NCBI GenBank assembly: GCA_947382355.1
Contig: CANCYR010000022.1
Coordinates: forward strand, 1-48,872
DNA length: 48,872 nucleotides
Reading direction: 5' to 3'
Source of the DNA: an uncultured Lachnospiraceae bacterium
Lineage (GTDB): Bacteria > Bacillota > Clostridia > Lachnospirales > Lachnospiraceae
Below, piece by piece: positions 26,615 to 35,328 of the stretch. Both the position numbers and the translations under genes were made by a program. The stretch's first letter is position 1; every line of letters begins with the position of its first letter. A model generated the notes under the pieces. The model had not been told where the DNA came from. It worked only from the letters and a program-made list of their open reading frames with translations, and made no database searches.

Positions 26615-27277
26615 ATGTTAAATTATATTTGGGCATTTATGATTATCATTGGGGTATTGTATGGCTCCTTTACGGGAAAAATGGCGGAAATTTCCGCCGC
26701 TGCCATTGAATCTTCCAAAGAAGCGGTTACTCTCTGCATTACTATGGCAGGTGTTATTTCCTTGTGGGTTGGACTTATGGAGGTTGCAAAAAGCGCAGGG
26801 CTTATTAAAAAGCTTACAAAAGCACTCGGGCCGTTTATTCACTTTATGTTTCCGGGCATTCCAAGGGAGCATGAAGCGCTGGACTATATCGCAACCAATA
26901 TTATCGCCAATATACTGGGGCTTGGCTGGGCCTGCACCCCGGCGGGCTTAAAGGCAATGGAAAAGCTGGCGCAGCTGGAAGAGGAGCGGGGGAATCCGGA
27001 ATATGTGCATGGCAGTTGTGGAAAGCGGGAAGAGGGCGGCAGGCTTATGGCAGGAAAGAAAGGGGAGCGCACTGCCAGCAATGAGATGTGCATTTTTCTG
27101 ATACTGAATATTTCGTCCTTACAATTGATTCCGGTAAATATGATAGCCTACAGGAGCCAGTATGGCAGCGTGAATCCGGCGGTTATTATAGCTCCGGCTA
27201 TTATTGCCACGTTTATAAGCACATTGGTGGCGATTGTGTATTGTAAGGTAAAGGACAGGAAGCAAAAATATTGGTAA
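26615..27277 (+). CDS. spmA: Spore maturation protein A
   Basis: A 220-residue membrane protein with a nucleoside-recognition (Gate) domain, several hydrophobic helices and the segment IATNIIANILGLGWACTPAGLKAME typical of SpmA. In Bacillus SpmA and SpmB act together in spore core dehydration. Here spmB is not next to it but lies at 45377, about 18 kb away. Residues 130-160 are a charged insertion-like loop. The ribosome binding site is weak (AAAGGCG). Confidence 0.9.
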   Translation: MLNYIWAFMIIIGVLYGSFTGKMAEISAAAIESSKEAVTLCITMAGVISLWVGLMEVAKSAGLIKKLTKALGPFIHFMFPGIPREHEALDYIATNIIANILGLGWACTPAGLKAMEKLAQLEEERGNPEYVHGSCGKREEGGRLMAGKKGERTASNEMCIFLILNISSLQLIPVNMIAYRSQYGSVNPAVIIAPAIIATFISTLVAIVYCKVKDRKQKYW

Positions 27278-27308
27278 CAGTGCGGTTAGGCTGCCGGTTG
27301 AACTGTTA
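27275..27308 (+). terminator. Hairpin at the spmA end
   Basis: TAACAGT (27275-27281), which contains the spmA stop codon, pairs with ACTGTTA (27302-27308). Another hairpin of the AACAGTTC class. 27309-27433 holds nothing else I can call. Confidence 0.55.
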
Positions 27309-27433
27309 AAAATAATTTTATTAGAAATAATGCAGGCAATTTTCCTGTAGACATATAAAGTATCAGCTGATATCATAAATATGGTAATTTTTATCAGAAA
27401 GAAAAAGTCGGTTATGTGTGATGAGGCAAAATT

Positions 27434-30289
27434 ATGAGTAGTATATTTTTCGGACTTGGCATTTTGGGTATCGGCATGATTGCAGTTGCATTATTTCTTT
27501 TGCTGAAAGGAGACGGCTCCAGGGAACAGAAATTGATGCAGTATTTTTTGATAGGTTCTTTGATACAGAACTTGGGATATTTATTTGAATTGACGGCGCC
27601 TACGGTAGAAGTGGCCGTGGTGGCAGTAAAGATGCAATATATAGGTTCTCTGGTGGTTCCAATCAGTTATTGCTATTTTATGTTCAGTTACTGCTTTGAG
27701 AAAGCGCCTGTCAGAATTTTAAAACTGTTGAAGATAGTTGATATTTTTGTTTTGGGGCTTGTTTTTACTTGTGATGTACATTCTTTTTATTATAAACAGA
27801 TAAACTGGCTTCATACACCGGAAGGGCACGGGTACCTGAGTCTGGAATATGGACCGGGCTACTGGATTTTTATGCTGTGCAGCATGATTATACCCTATGC
27901 GCTCACGCTGTATGCATTGATTCGCGTGTGCATCAGAAAGCCGGATTATATGGTGGATAGACAGTATAAGCTCATACTGGCACTTTCTTTCCTGCCGGTG
28001 ATGGTACTGTGTTCTTATGTTATGAAGCTGACTTTGGTATATGATCCAACGCCGGCTGTTTTGGGACTTGTTTTATCGAGTGTTGTTATTCTGGTGTGGA
28101 GCAGAAAGGTATATGATTTCAGCAGTCTGGTTTCCGGCAGTTTGATTGACAGCATGAGTGATGGTGTCATTGCTATAGACAAGCATGAGCGGATTGTCAG
28201 CTATAACCATGCGGCAACAGGTATTTTTCAGGACCTGACAGCCCATGCCGTTGGAAAGCATATTAAGGAAATTGAAGGCTTTCCCCAGTATACTCAGGGC
28301 GGGGATGTGATTGAGGAATTTTCCAAAAACGGCAGTTTTTACCAGGGGCATGTGCAGCCGATTTTGGATCAATACGGAGAGAAAAAGGGATATGTGCTCC
28401 TGTTTCTGGATGTGACAGAGACGAGGAACTACATAGAAGAAATCACACGTGTACGGGAACAGGCGGAGCAGGCTAATATTGCAAAGAGCGCATTCCTTGC
28501 AAATATGTCCCATGAGATTCGGACGCCTATGAATGCCATTGTGGGACTAAGCGATATTATTCGCGAGGAGAGCAAAGGGCGAAAGGTGTACGAATATGCC
28601 TGTGATATTAAAACAGCCGCTCACAATCTTTTGGCGCTGATTAATGATATTCTCGATTTATCCAAAGTAGAAGCAGGAAAAATGGAGCTGGTACCGGTGA
28701 AATATCATGTGAAGTCCCTTGTGGGGGAAGTGCTGAGCATGATGGACATTGTGGCTTCCCAGCACGGGCTTATGGTGGAAAGCGAGTATGACATGTCAAT
28801 TCCTTGCTGCTATCTGGGTGACGAGGGCAGAATTAAACAGATTCTGGTAAATCTTTTGAATAATGCTTTGAAGTTTACCAAAAAGGGGTATGTTAAAATT
28901 TCTGTTTCAGGTATGCAGGGGGAAACGGAGGATACAGAGCGTTTGATTTTTCGGGTGGAGGATACCGGATGCGGTATTCGAAAGGAGGATCAGAAAAGAA
29001 TATTTGAGAATTTCAAACAGCTTGATTTCAAGGTAAGCAGGAGCGCAGAAGGGACGGGGCTGGGCCTTTCCATTACAAAGCGTCTGGCGGAACTGATGCA
29101 GGGTACCATTAAAGTGGAGAGCGTATATGGAGAAGGCTCTGTATTTACTGTGGAAATTCTGCAGGAAATTGCGGATGCCAGACCCTTGTCTGAAGTTCCG
29201 GAGCAGGATGTGAGAAGGGAAGAACCTTTGGAGCCCTTTACGGTAAAAGATTATAAGGTGCTGGTGGTAGATGATAACTTAATCAACAGAAAGGTGGCAA
29301 GGTCCTTTCTGCAAACTTACGAGCTGGAAATAACAGAGGCTGAAAACGGCATGGAAGCCATAGAGCTTGTTAAAGGGACCAGATTTCAGATTATCTTCAT
29401 GGATCATATGATGCCCGGAATGGACGGGATAGAGGCTATGCAGAGAATTCGGAACGATTGTGGTGAAAATGGCAGGCTGCCGGTGGTCATCGCATTGACT
29501 GCCAATGCCATGACAGGCATTCGTGAGACCTTTCTTGCAAGTGGATTTCAGGATTTTATTACAAAACCACTTGACAGAAGGGCCATGCACATGTTACTTC
29601 TGAAATGGATACCGGAAGAGAACCGGAGGGCAGGAGGCTCGTGGATTAGTAACCTGCAGTTGAATAATGATATGTTTCGGAAGGTTATTATTGAAGGAAT
29701 CGATACGGATGAAGTGGCCGAACACTATAACGGCAGCATGGAGGAATATCATGAGCTTTTGACGCTGTATTGTCTGGACGGAAAACGTAAGCTGAAGGTT
29801 TTGCGGGAGCTTTTGGAGGAGCAGAATTATGAAGGATATGGTATAGAAGTACATGCTTTAAAGAGCGCCTCTGCAAATGTGGGCGCAATGCGGCTTTCAT
29901 TCAGGGCCAAGGAACAGGAAAAAGCAGTAAACAGAGGGGATATGGCTTTTGTGGACAGCCGCATGTCCGTGCTTTTAGCAGAATATGAGGAGCAGCTGGA
30001 GCATATTCAGAGCTATCTGGAAGAAAACCGGAAAGAAGAAAGCATGGCAGTGCAAAAGCAAAAGAAGGAAATAGAAAAAGAAGAATTGGTACAGACAGTT
30101 GAGTCAGCCCTGGAAAGTCTGGAGGACTTCCAGGCGAAGGAATGTGCTCGTAAAATAGAAGAGATTTTGGAATGCCGGCTGGAAGCTGATGTCAAAGCAG
30201 TGCTTGAAAAAATAGAAGAACAGCTTAAGCTATACGAGGATGACAAGGCAGAACAGATGCTGCGGGAGTTGCTTGAGCAGATGAAATAG
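27434..30289 (+). CDS. Hybrid sensor histidine kinase with receiver and HPt domains
   Basis: A 951-residue membrane sensor kinase. About 1-230 is a multi-helix (7TM-type) sensor, then a PAS-like region (about 240-335). HisKA has the phospho-acceptor H360 in ANMSHEIRTPMN. The HATPase follows with LVNLLNNALKF and VEDTGCGI. A receiver domain has acid residues in VLVVDDN and phospho-acceptor D657 in FMDHMMPGMDG. An HPt-like domain has H807 in EVHALKSASANVG. The last 100 residues are a charged, helical tail. It pairs with the CheY-like protein 12 bases downstream. The signal is unknown. Confidence 0.9.
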   Translation: MSSIFFGLGILGIGMIAVALFLLLKGDGSREQKLMQYFLIGSLIQNLGYLFELTAPTVEVAVVAVKMQYIGSLVVPISYCYFMFSYCFEKAPVRILKLLKIVDIFVLGLVFTCDVHSFYYKQINWLHTPEGHGYLSLEYGPGYWIFMLCSMIIPYALTLYALIRVCIRKPDYMVDRQYKLILALSFLPVMVLCSYVMKLTLVYDPTPAVLGLVLSSVVILVWSRKVYDFSSLVSGSLIDSMSDGVIAIDKHERIVSYNHAATGIFQDLTAHAVGKHIKEIEGFPQYTQGGDVIEEFSKNGSFYQGHVQPILDQYGEKKGYVLLFLDVTETRNYIEEITRVREQAEQANIAKSAFLANMSHEIRTPMNAIVGLSDIIREESKGRKVYEYACDIKTAAHNLLALINDILDLSKVEAGKMELVPVKYHVKSLVGEVLSMMDIVASQHGLMVESEYDMSIPCCYLGDEGRIKQILVNLLNNALKFTKKGYVKISVSGMQGETEDTERLIFRVEDTGCGIRKEDQKRIFENFKQLDFKVSRSAEGTGLGLSITKRLAELMQGTIKVESVYGEGSVFTVEILQEIADARPLSEVPEQDVRREEPLEPFTVKDYKVLVVDDNLINRKVARSFLQTYELEITEAENGMEAIELVKGTRFQIIFMDHMMPGMDGIEAMQRIRNDCGENGRLPVVIALTANAMTGIRETFLASGFQDFITKPLDRRAMHMLLLKWIPEENRRAGGSWISNLQLNNDMFRKVIIEGIDTDEVAEHYNGSMEEYHELLTLYCLDGKRKLKVLRELLEEQNYEGYGIEVHALKSASANVGAMRLSFRAKEQEKAVNRGDMAFVDSRMSVLLAEYEEQLEHIQSYLEENRKEESMAVQKQKKEIEKEELVQTVESALESLEDFQAKECARKIEEILECRLEADVKAVLEKIEEQLKLYEDDKAEQMLRELLEQMK

Positions 30290-30301
30290 GAGGAAAAGCA
30301 G

Positions 30302-30679
30302 ATGGCAGAAAGATACAAAATACTGGCTGTGGATGATAGTAGCATTAGTTTGGCTACCATTGAACAGATGTTAAAGGAGAGGTATGATGTTACGCCTTTA
30401 AATTCAGGCGTGCGTGCCCTGCAATACTTAAAGAAAAACCGGCCGGATTTGATTCTGTTAGATGTGCAGATGACAGTAAAGAATGGTATCGAGACGTTAC
30501 GTGAAATTCGTGAAATGGATAACTGTAAAAATATCCCTGTGATTATGCTCACATCCCAGAATGATAAGAATACAGTTTTAGAAAGCCTTATGCTGGGTGC
30601 AGAAAACTATATCCTCAAGCCTTTTGTTGCACAGAATTTATATGAAAGAATTGAAAGTGTTCTGCAAAAGGCTGAATAA
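30302..30679 (+). CDS. CheY-like response regulator
   Basis: A 125-residue single receiver domain with acidic residues in ILAVDDSS, phospho-acceptor D54 in LILLDVQM, and the conserved T/K region (MLTSQND, ILKPF). It has no output domain. AGGAGG lies upstream, and the gene is 12 bases from the hybrid kinase, so it is the likely phospho-relay partner of the HPt domain. Confidence 0.9.
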   Translation: MAERYKILAVDDSSISLATIEQMLKERYDVTPLNSGVRALQYLKKNRPDLILLDVQMTVKNGIETLREIREMDNCKNIPVIMLTSQNDKNTVLESLMLGAENYILKPFVAQNLYERIESVLQKAE

Positions 30680-30715
30680 TATGTATATAATAATCATATG
30701 AAAAGGAGAATTACT

Positions 30716-32107
30716 ATGGAACTGGTTTCAATTAAACAACTATTTCGCAACAAAGAAGAATATATAGGAAAGGAGGTCACCGTAGGCGGCTGGCTCAGAA
30801 GTATTCGGGATTCCAAGACATTTGGTTTCTTAGTCATCAATGACGGTACTTTTTTTGAACCGCTTCAGGCAGTGTATTCAGATTCTTTGGAAAACTTTGC
30901 ACAAATCAGCAAGTGTAACGTAGGAGCTGCCTTAATCATAAAAGGAGTTATAACAGAAACTCCCCAGGCAAAGCAGCCTTTTGAGATTCAGGCAGTGAGC
31001 GTGGAAATCGAAGGAGCTTCTGCGCCGGATTATCCATTACAGAAAAAAAGACATTCCTTTGAATATCTGCGCACCATTTCCCATTTAAGGCCAAGGACTA
31101 ATACCTTTCAGGCTGTTTTCAGGGTGCGCTCCCTGATTGCTTATGCCATTCATAAGTTTTTTCAGGAAAGGGAATTTGTATATGTGCATACGCCCCTGAT
31201 TACCGGAAGCGATTGTGAAGGCGCCGGAGAAATGTTTCAGGTGACTACTTTGGACTTAAATGACCTGCCAAGGACAGAAGAGGGAAAGGTGGATTTTTCC
31301 AGGGATTTCTTTAACAAGCCCACCAACCTGACAGTCAGCGGACAGTTAAACGGGGAAACTTATGCCATGGCATTTAAAAATATTTATACTTTTGGGCCTA
31401 CCTTCCGGGCAGAAAATTCCAATACTACAAGACATGCGGCGGAATTCTGGATGATAGAGCCGGAAATGGCATTTGCAGACTTAAAGGACGATATGATGCT
31501 GGCGGAAAGTATGATTAAATATATTATCCGCTATGTAATGGAAAATGCGCCGGAGGAAATGGCGTTTTTCAATCAATTTGTGGACAAGGGTCTGCTGGAA
31601 CGGTTAGAGGGCGTGGCAAATTCCGATTTTGCCCATGTGACCTATACGGAAGCAATTGAAATTCTTGAAAAGCACAATGATGAATTTGAATATAAGGTGT
31701 CCTGGGGCTGTGATTTGCAGACAGAGCATGAAAGGTTTTTGACGGAAAAGGAATTTAAACGTCCTGTATTTGTTACTGATTATCCAAAGGAAATTAAAGC
31801 ATTCTATATGAAGATGAATGAGGATAATAAAACGGTTGCAGCCATGGACTGCCTTGTGCCGGGAATCGGGGAAATTATCGGCGGAAGTCAGAGAGAGGAT
31901 GACTACGATAAGCTGCTGGCGCGTATGAAAGAGCTGAATTTGAATCCTGAGGATTATGATTTTTATTTAGATTTGCGGAAGTATGGAACTGCAAGACATG
32001 CGGGCTTTGGGCTTGGATTTGAAAGGTGTGTTATGTATCTGACAGGTATGAGCAATATCCGGGATGTGATTCCATTCCCCAGAACGGTGAATAACTGTGA
32101 GTTGTAA
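30716..32107 (+). CDS. asnS: Asparaginyl-tRNA synthetase
   Basis: A 463-residue class II aminoacyl-tRNA synthetase. The N-terminal OB-fold ([24 protein letters not shown]) precedes the catalytic core with [36 protein letters not shown] (motif 2) and [27 protein letters not shown] (motif 3). AAAAGGAG lies 7 bases before the start at 30716; the upstream in-frame ATG at 30698 lies in the ribosome binding region. No T-box leader is visible. Confidence 0.95.
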   Translation: MELVSIKQLFRNKEEYIGKEVTVGGWLRSIRDSKTFGFLVINDGTFFEPLQAVYSDSLENFAQISKCNVGAALIIKGVITETPQAKQPFEIQAVSVEIEGASAPDYPLQKKRHSFEYLRTISHLRPRTNTFQAVFRVRSLIAYAIHKFFQEREFVYVHTPLITGSDCEGAGEMFQVTTLDLNDLPRTEEGKVDFSRDFFNKPTNLTVSGQLNGETYAMAFKNIYTFGPTFRAENSNTTRHAAEFWMIEPEMAFADLKDDMMLAESMIKYIIRYVMENAPEEMAFFNQFVDKGLLERLEGVANSDFAHVTYTEAIEILEKHNDEFEYKVSWGCDLQTEHERFLTEKEFKRPVFVTDYPKEIKAFYMKMNEDNKTVAAMDCLVPGIGEIIGGSQREDDYDKLLARMKELNLNPEDYDFYLDLRKYGTARHAGFGLGFERCVMYLTGMSNIRDVIPFPRTVNNCEL

Positions 32108-32175
32108 GAAGCAGGAAGTGTGTGAGCTGTAAGCAGAAGGAAGTAATTGTAATAGTTCAGCCTGTGGGTTTTTGG

Positions 32176-32256
32176 ATGGGAGCTGGAATAACATAAGATG
32201 GTCTTTTGGGCACGCTTTTGCTCTGCAAAGACTATCCATGTTATTCCAGCTCCCAT
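32176..32256. repeat. Long hairpin after asnS
   Basis: A perfect 19-base inverted repeat (ATGGGAGCTGGAATAACAT at 32176-32194 and its complement at 32238-32256), with nearly continuous inner pairing (GATGGTCTTT with AAAGACTATC). It could end asnS transcription or be another palindromic repeat. The rest of 32108-32533 is AT-rich and I see no gene. Confidence 0.7.
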
Positions 32257-32533
32257 TGTGTATTGAAAGACTGTTGTTTGGTATGTGGGCAATAGGCGCT
32301 TACTGAAATTTCCGGCTGCTTTACGATTGTATTGCTTTCATGATAAATCTCCATAAATCTGCCTTTTCTGGAATACGCTTGTTTTATCGGTAATATCCTA
32401 TCATATAATTTGATAAAATCATAGAAAGAATAAGAAGTTCTGAATATAGAAACGAAAATTTAATTAAGAAAAATAAATACATACACGTTACTATATAAAA
32501 GTAATTTTTTATCAAATATTTAGAAATAAGTAC

Positions 32534-32563
32534 TTGAAACAAATATAAATGATATGCTAATAT
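32534..32563 (+). promoter_or_regulatory. Promoter of Rpn copy 1
   Basis: TTGAAA (32534-32539), 18-base spacer, extended -10 TGCTAATAT with TAATAT at 32558-32563. The same layout precedes copy 2 (42663-42692). The start point would fall at the first base of the leader's closing stem. Confidence 0.55.
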
Positions 32564-32568
32564 ATACA

Positions 32569-32800
32569 AAAGCATTTATTTTCTAACTATCTGGCGAAAA
32601 GCCGGTCTGGCATCATTTCTGCAAAGTCAAAGAACATCAATGCTTTTTATTTACCCGATAACAGGAAATAAAAGCAGAGAGGTTTTTTGAAGGATTGCAG
32701 AAGCTTTTAAAAAGTTTTACTGAAAAATCAGAAAGTAAAGTATTCTTAAATAAAAGCAGCCTCAAAATATGGAGCCTCCTGCAAAAAGAAGGAGGAACCT
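32569..32800 (+). ncRNA. Structured mRNA leader of Rpn copy 1
   Basis: The ~230-base leader is conserved with copy 2. AAAGCATT (32569-32576) pairs with AATGCTTT (32639-32646) to close a domain that contains the stem CTGGC/GCCGG (32591-32605). A second stem, TTTATTT (about 32645-32651) with AAATAAA (about 32665-32671), follows. Close to the start codon CCTCCT (32775-32780) pairs perfectly with the Shine-Dalgarno AGGAGG (32790-32795), hiding it. This suggests translational control. It matches no riboswitch class I know. Confidence 0.6.
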
Positions 32801-33826
32801 ATGGACAAAAAGGCAAAAAACATTGCGACGAACGGCAACAAAGGACACGAAACATGTGATTCGGCGAAGACGGAGATAAGCAAAGAGGTAAACACGGAGA
32901 CAAATGCAGGAAAGTATATTCCGGAAAATCTAACCCCGATTCTGCCAAATTACAAAGACACCGTATTCCGGATGATTTTTAAAGACCTCGGAGAATTATT
33001 AAGCCTGTATAATGCAGTAAACGATACCCATTATGACAATCCGAAAGAGCTGGAAATCACCACGTTGGAAAATGCCATTTACATGAATATGAAGAATGAC
33101 ATTTCCTGCATACTGGACATGCGGATGAACCTGTATGAGCACCAGTCCACGGTGAATCCTAACATCCCGCTAAGGGATTTATTCTACACTGCAAGACTGT
33201 ATGAAAGCCTAATCATCAAAAAAGACATTTATTCCAGCAAGCGAATCCTGCTTCCAACCCCCAAGTTCATTACCTTTTACAATGGAGTGGAAAAGCAGCC
33301 GGAGCGGCAGATTATGAAGCTGTCAGATTCCTATGAGCGAAAGGGAGAAATTAACTTAGAGTTGACAGTGGTACAGTTGAACATCAATGCGGGATATAAC
33401 GAAGAATTAAAGAGGGATTGTCCAATCTTATATCAATACATGCAATACGTAGAAAAAGTAAGGGCTTATAAAGAAACCATGCCCATAGAAAAGGCAGTAA
33501 AGAAATCAGTGGAGGAGTGCATAGCAGAAGGAATCCTGAAAGATTTTTTGATAAGGAACAAAGCGGAGGCGGTACAGATGAGCATATTTGAGTATGATGA
33601 AGAACTGCATGAAAGAACCCTGCGGGAGGAAGGTTATGAAGAGGGACAGGCAATAGGGCAGGCAGAGTTTATTTTAAGACTGCTGGAGGAATTAGCCCCT
33701 GTTTCTGAAGAGCTAAAGCAAAAGATTCTGTCAGTTAAAGACAGCGAGATTTTGCGGAAATGGTTTGGACTTGCAATCAAGGCAGAATCTTTGGAAGCTT
33801 TTCTACAGGCTATAAATGAAAGATGA
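32801..33826 (+). CDS. Rpn-family PD-(D/E)XK nuclease, copy 1
   Basis: A 341-residue protein of the Rpn/PD-(D/E)XK nuclease-transposase family, whose E. coli members promote RecA-independent recombination and include antiphage nucleases. PNYKDTVFRMIF opens the domain, and SCILDMRMNLYEHQS holds the likely active-site acids. PTPKFITFYNG follows. The C-terminal part (from about 270) is the only region differing strongly from copy 2 before both converge at KAESLEAFLQAI. A second ribosome binding site (GGAGG, 33565-33569) lies 8 bases before an in-frame ATG at residue 260 (33578), which could make an 82-residue product. Confidence 0.85.
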   Translation: MDKKAKNIATNGNKGHETCDSAKTEISKEVNTETNAGKYIPENLTPILPNYKDTVFRMIFKDLGELLSLYNAVNDTHYDNPKELEITTLENAIYMNMKNDISCILDMRMNLYEHQSTVNPNIPLRDLFYTARLYESLIIKKDIYSSKRILLPTPKFITFYNGVEKQPERQIMKLSDSYERKGEINLELTVVQLNINAGYNEELKRDCPILYQYMQYVEKVRAYKETMPIEKAVKKSVEECIAEGILKDFLIRNKAEAVQMSIFEYDEELHERTLREEGYEEGQAIGQAEFILRLLEELAPVSEELKQKILSVKDSEILRKWFGLAIKAESLEAFLQAINER

Positions 33827-33920
33827 AATGTTAAATACACATATATGGGTTGAAATGTGAAAGAGCCAGAGATGTATTTTGTAAAGAGACCATGTTATGG
33901 AAAAGGCATTCATAAAAAAT

Positions 33921-33942
33921 AACCGCTTAGCGGTTTTTTTTT
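33921..33942 (+). terminator. Intrinsic terminator of Rpn copy 1
   Basis: AACCGC, loop TTA, GCGGTT followed by T7: compact and strong. Confidence 0.85.
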
Positions 33943-34000
33943 GTAATCGTATATAGAAATTTATCAGCAGAAGCAAGGGTAATACAACCGTTTGCCCTCA

Positions 34001-34372
34001 TCATTTCTGCCCCTTTACCTGCTCCTTATAATAAGTAACCATAAGCCCTTTTATGGCATCCCGGTTTTCTTCGTTCAATCTATTATAATAATAAAGCACC
34101 CTTTTCTGCTCTGCGCTCAGCTGTGGCGCAGCCTGAGGGCGGGCATTTACTTTGGAATCGGAAGGGGAAGTAAAATAATCCGTCTGCAGGATATAGTCAG
34201 CGGAAACGTGGTAATAGTTGCATAGGTCTACAAAAGTGTCAAGTGTCGGTAGACTGATATTTCGTTCGTAACTGGATAATACTTTATTGGTAATATGAAT
34301 TGCCTTTGCTACTTCCGTCTGCTTTAAGTCCCTGTCTTCTCTTATATTTCTTAATCTGTCGCCTATGTGCAT
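34001..34372 (-). CDS. XRE-family HTH regulator
   Basis: A 123-residue repressor-type protein. The N-terminal Cro/C1 helix-turn-helix (LRNIREDRDLKQTEVAKAIHITNKVLSSYERNISLPTLDTFVDLCNYYHVSADYIL) is complete. A linker and a helical C-terminus (LSAEQKRVLYYYNRLNEENRDAIKGLM) probably serve dimerisation. AAGGAGGAG precedes its start on this strand. It is divergent from the DGR genes, with a palindromic operator candidate in between, so it may control itself and perhaps the DGR. Confidence 0.9.
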   Translation of the reverse strand: MHIGDRLRNIREDRDLKQTEVAKAIHITNKVLSSYERNISLPTLDTFVDLCNYYHVSADYILQTDYFTSPSDSKVNARPQAAPQLSAEQKRVLYYYNRLNEENRDAIKGLMVTYYKEQVKGQK

Positions 34373-34423
34373 GGAAGCTCCTCCTTTGGTAAAAGATATT
34401 GGATAATTATAATATTATTTGCG

Positions 34424-34440
34424 ATATTCCTTTGGAATAT
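34424..34440. promoter_or_regulatory. Candidate operator for the XRE regulator
   Basis: ATATTCC, TTT, GGAATAT form a perfect 7+3+7 palindrome about 50 bases upstream of the XRE start. Further GATATT half-sites lie near 34395 and 34453. Confidence 0.5.
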
Positions 34441-34497
34441 TCATTTTTAAAGCGATATTGGAAAAAGGGAATGATTACAGAAGAAAAAAGCAACTGC

Positions 34498-34705
34498 TTA
34501 GCTAACGGTTTCCCCACAGGTGGCAAGGATGGGTATTTGGCAAAACATGTTTCTGCGTCGCCACACTCTTGCTCTAATAAAAACGCAGCAGTTCTAAGCT
34601 CAAAAAAACTCGCTAAGCCCTGGCATTTTTATAAGGGATCCTATGAAATCATGTTCTGTCAAATATCCGTCCTGTGTCTGTGGGGAAACTATTGGTTGAT
34701 TGTTA
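34498..34705. repeat. Large imperfect palindrome, dispersed repeat copy 3
   Basis: The left arm (about 34510-34555, TTTCCCCACAG ... TATTTG.CA.AACATG) is matched by the inverted right arm (about 34650-34692, CATGTTCTGTCAAATA ... CTGTGGGGAAA). The centre has TAAAAACGCAGCAGT and CTGGCATTTTTATAAGGGAT, shared with the copies at 3086 and 14478. It fills most of the XRE-avd gap. No coding region is supported in it. Confidence 0.7.
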
Positions 34706-34728
34706 CATAAAAAGAAAAAAATTTAAAA

Positions 34729-34757
34729 TTGACAGTCGCATTAAAAGCGATTAGAAT
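34729..34757 (+). promoter_or_regulatory. Promoter of the DGR operon
   Basis: TTGACA (34729-34734), 17-base spacer, TAGAAT (34752-34757). It would start transcription about 45 bases before avd and run through the TR and RT. Confidence 0.75.
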
Positions 34758-34808
34758 AAGTTTGGAGAGAAAAATCATAAAAAACAGTTCACAAGGTTTA
34801 TCCGCAAT

Positions 34809-35198
34809 ATGAAAAAAGAAAATGAACTTGGTATTATGATAAAATGCCGCAAACTAATTGAATATATTTTTTCTGTTACGGAAAGGTCTCCCAAGAAATT
34901 CCGTTTTACCATCGTATCAAAGCTGCAGAATGAAGTTCTTTCCATTATGGAAAACCTGATTCGGGCAAATGAGATTTTCATAAAGGATAAATCTCAGGTT
35001 GAGAAATATAAGAAAAGACTGGACTATCAGGAGGAAGCCATGATCCATATGAAAGTATTAAGTTACATGGCAATGATAGCAAGGGAACAGGAATGCATCC
35101 TTCCAAAGCAGTATGAGCAGATTGCCATTCAGGTGGCGGAATGCCGGAGAATGCTCTGGGCATGGATGCTTAGCGATAAAAAGCGCCTGTGGGGATAA
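34809..35198 (+). CDS. avd: DGR accessory variability determinant (Avd-like)
   Basis: A 129-residue all-helical, basic protein of the Avd/four-helix-bundle family. In Bordetella phage BPP-1 a pentameric Avd binds the reverse transcriptase and the TR RNA and is needed for mutagenic cDNA synthesis. Recognisable are the stretch SVTERSPKKFRFTIVSKLQNEVLSIMENLIRANEIF and the C-terminal AVECRRML-type helix (QVAECRRMLWAWML). Many Lys/Arg residues suit RNA binding. The ribosome binding site is weak (AAGG); an alternative in-frame ATG lies at residue 10. The stop is 7 bases before the TR. Confidence 0.85.
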   Translation: MKKENELGIMIKCRKLIEYIFSVTERSPKKFRFTIVSKLQNEVLSIMENLIRANEIFIKDKSQVEKYKKRLDYQEEAMIHMKVLSYMAMIAREQECILPKQYEQIAIQVAECRRMLWAWMLSDKKRLWG

Positions 35199-35205
35199 GG
35201 TTATG

Positions 35206-35328
35206 TGGTGGTGGCTGCGCTCGCCCGGCAATAATAGCAATAATGCCGCGAATGTCAACAACAATGGGTGGGTCAATAGGAATGGCAACAATGTCAACAA
35301 TAACAATGAGGGCCTCTGCCCAGATTTG
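35206..35328 (+). repeat. DGR template repeat (TR)
   Basis: A 123-bp noncoding template that pairs base for base with the VR at 37811-37933 (offset 2605). It differs at 20 sites, each an A in the TR; of 37 TR adenines 20 are changed and no other base differs. Read in the VR frame it holds 16 AAT/AAC codons, the usual DGR design, because N-N-Y codons can never mutate to a stop. The 5' end (TGG TGG TGG CTG CGC) and the 3' end (GAGGGCCTCTGCCCAG) are identical in both copies; the latter is the probable initiation-of-homology zone. The bases 35329-35548 that follow are probably a structured part of the DGR RNA. Confidence 0.97.

Noticed and set aside
32569-32680. c-di-GMP or other known riboswitch before Rpn copy 1
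   Set aside because: The GEMM core and other consensus segments I know are absent, so I leave it as an unassigned structured leader.
34399-34710. 103-codon frame between the XRE gene and avd
   Set aside because: It lies on the dispersed palindrome, with no ribosome binding site or family similarity.
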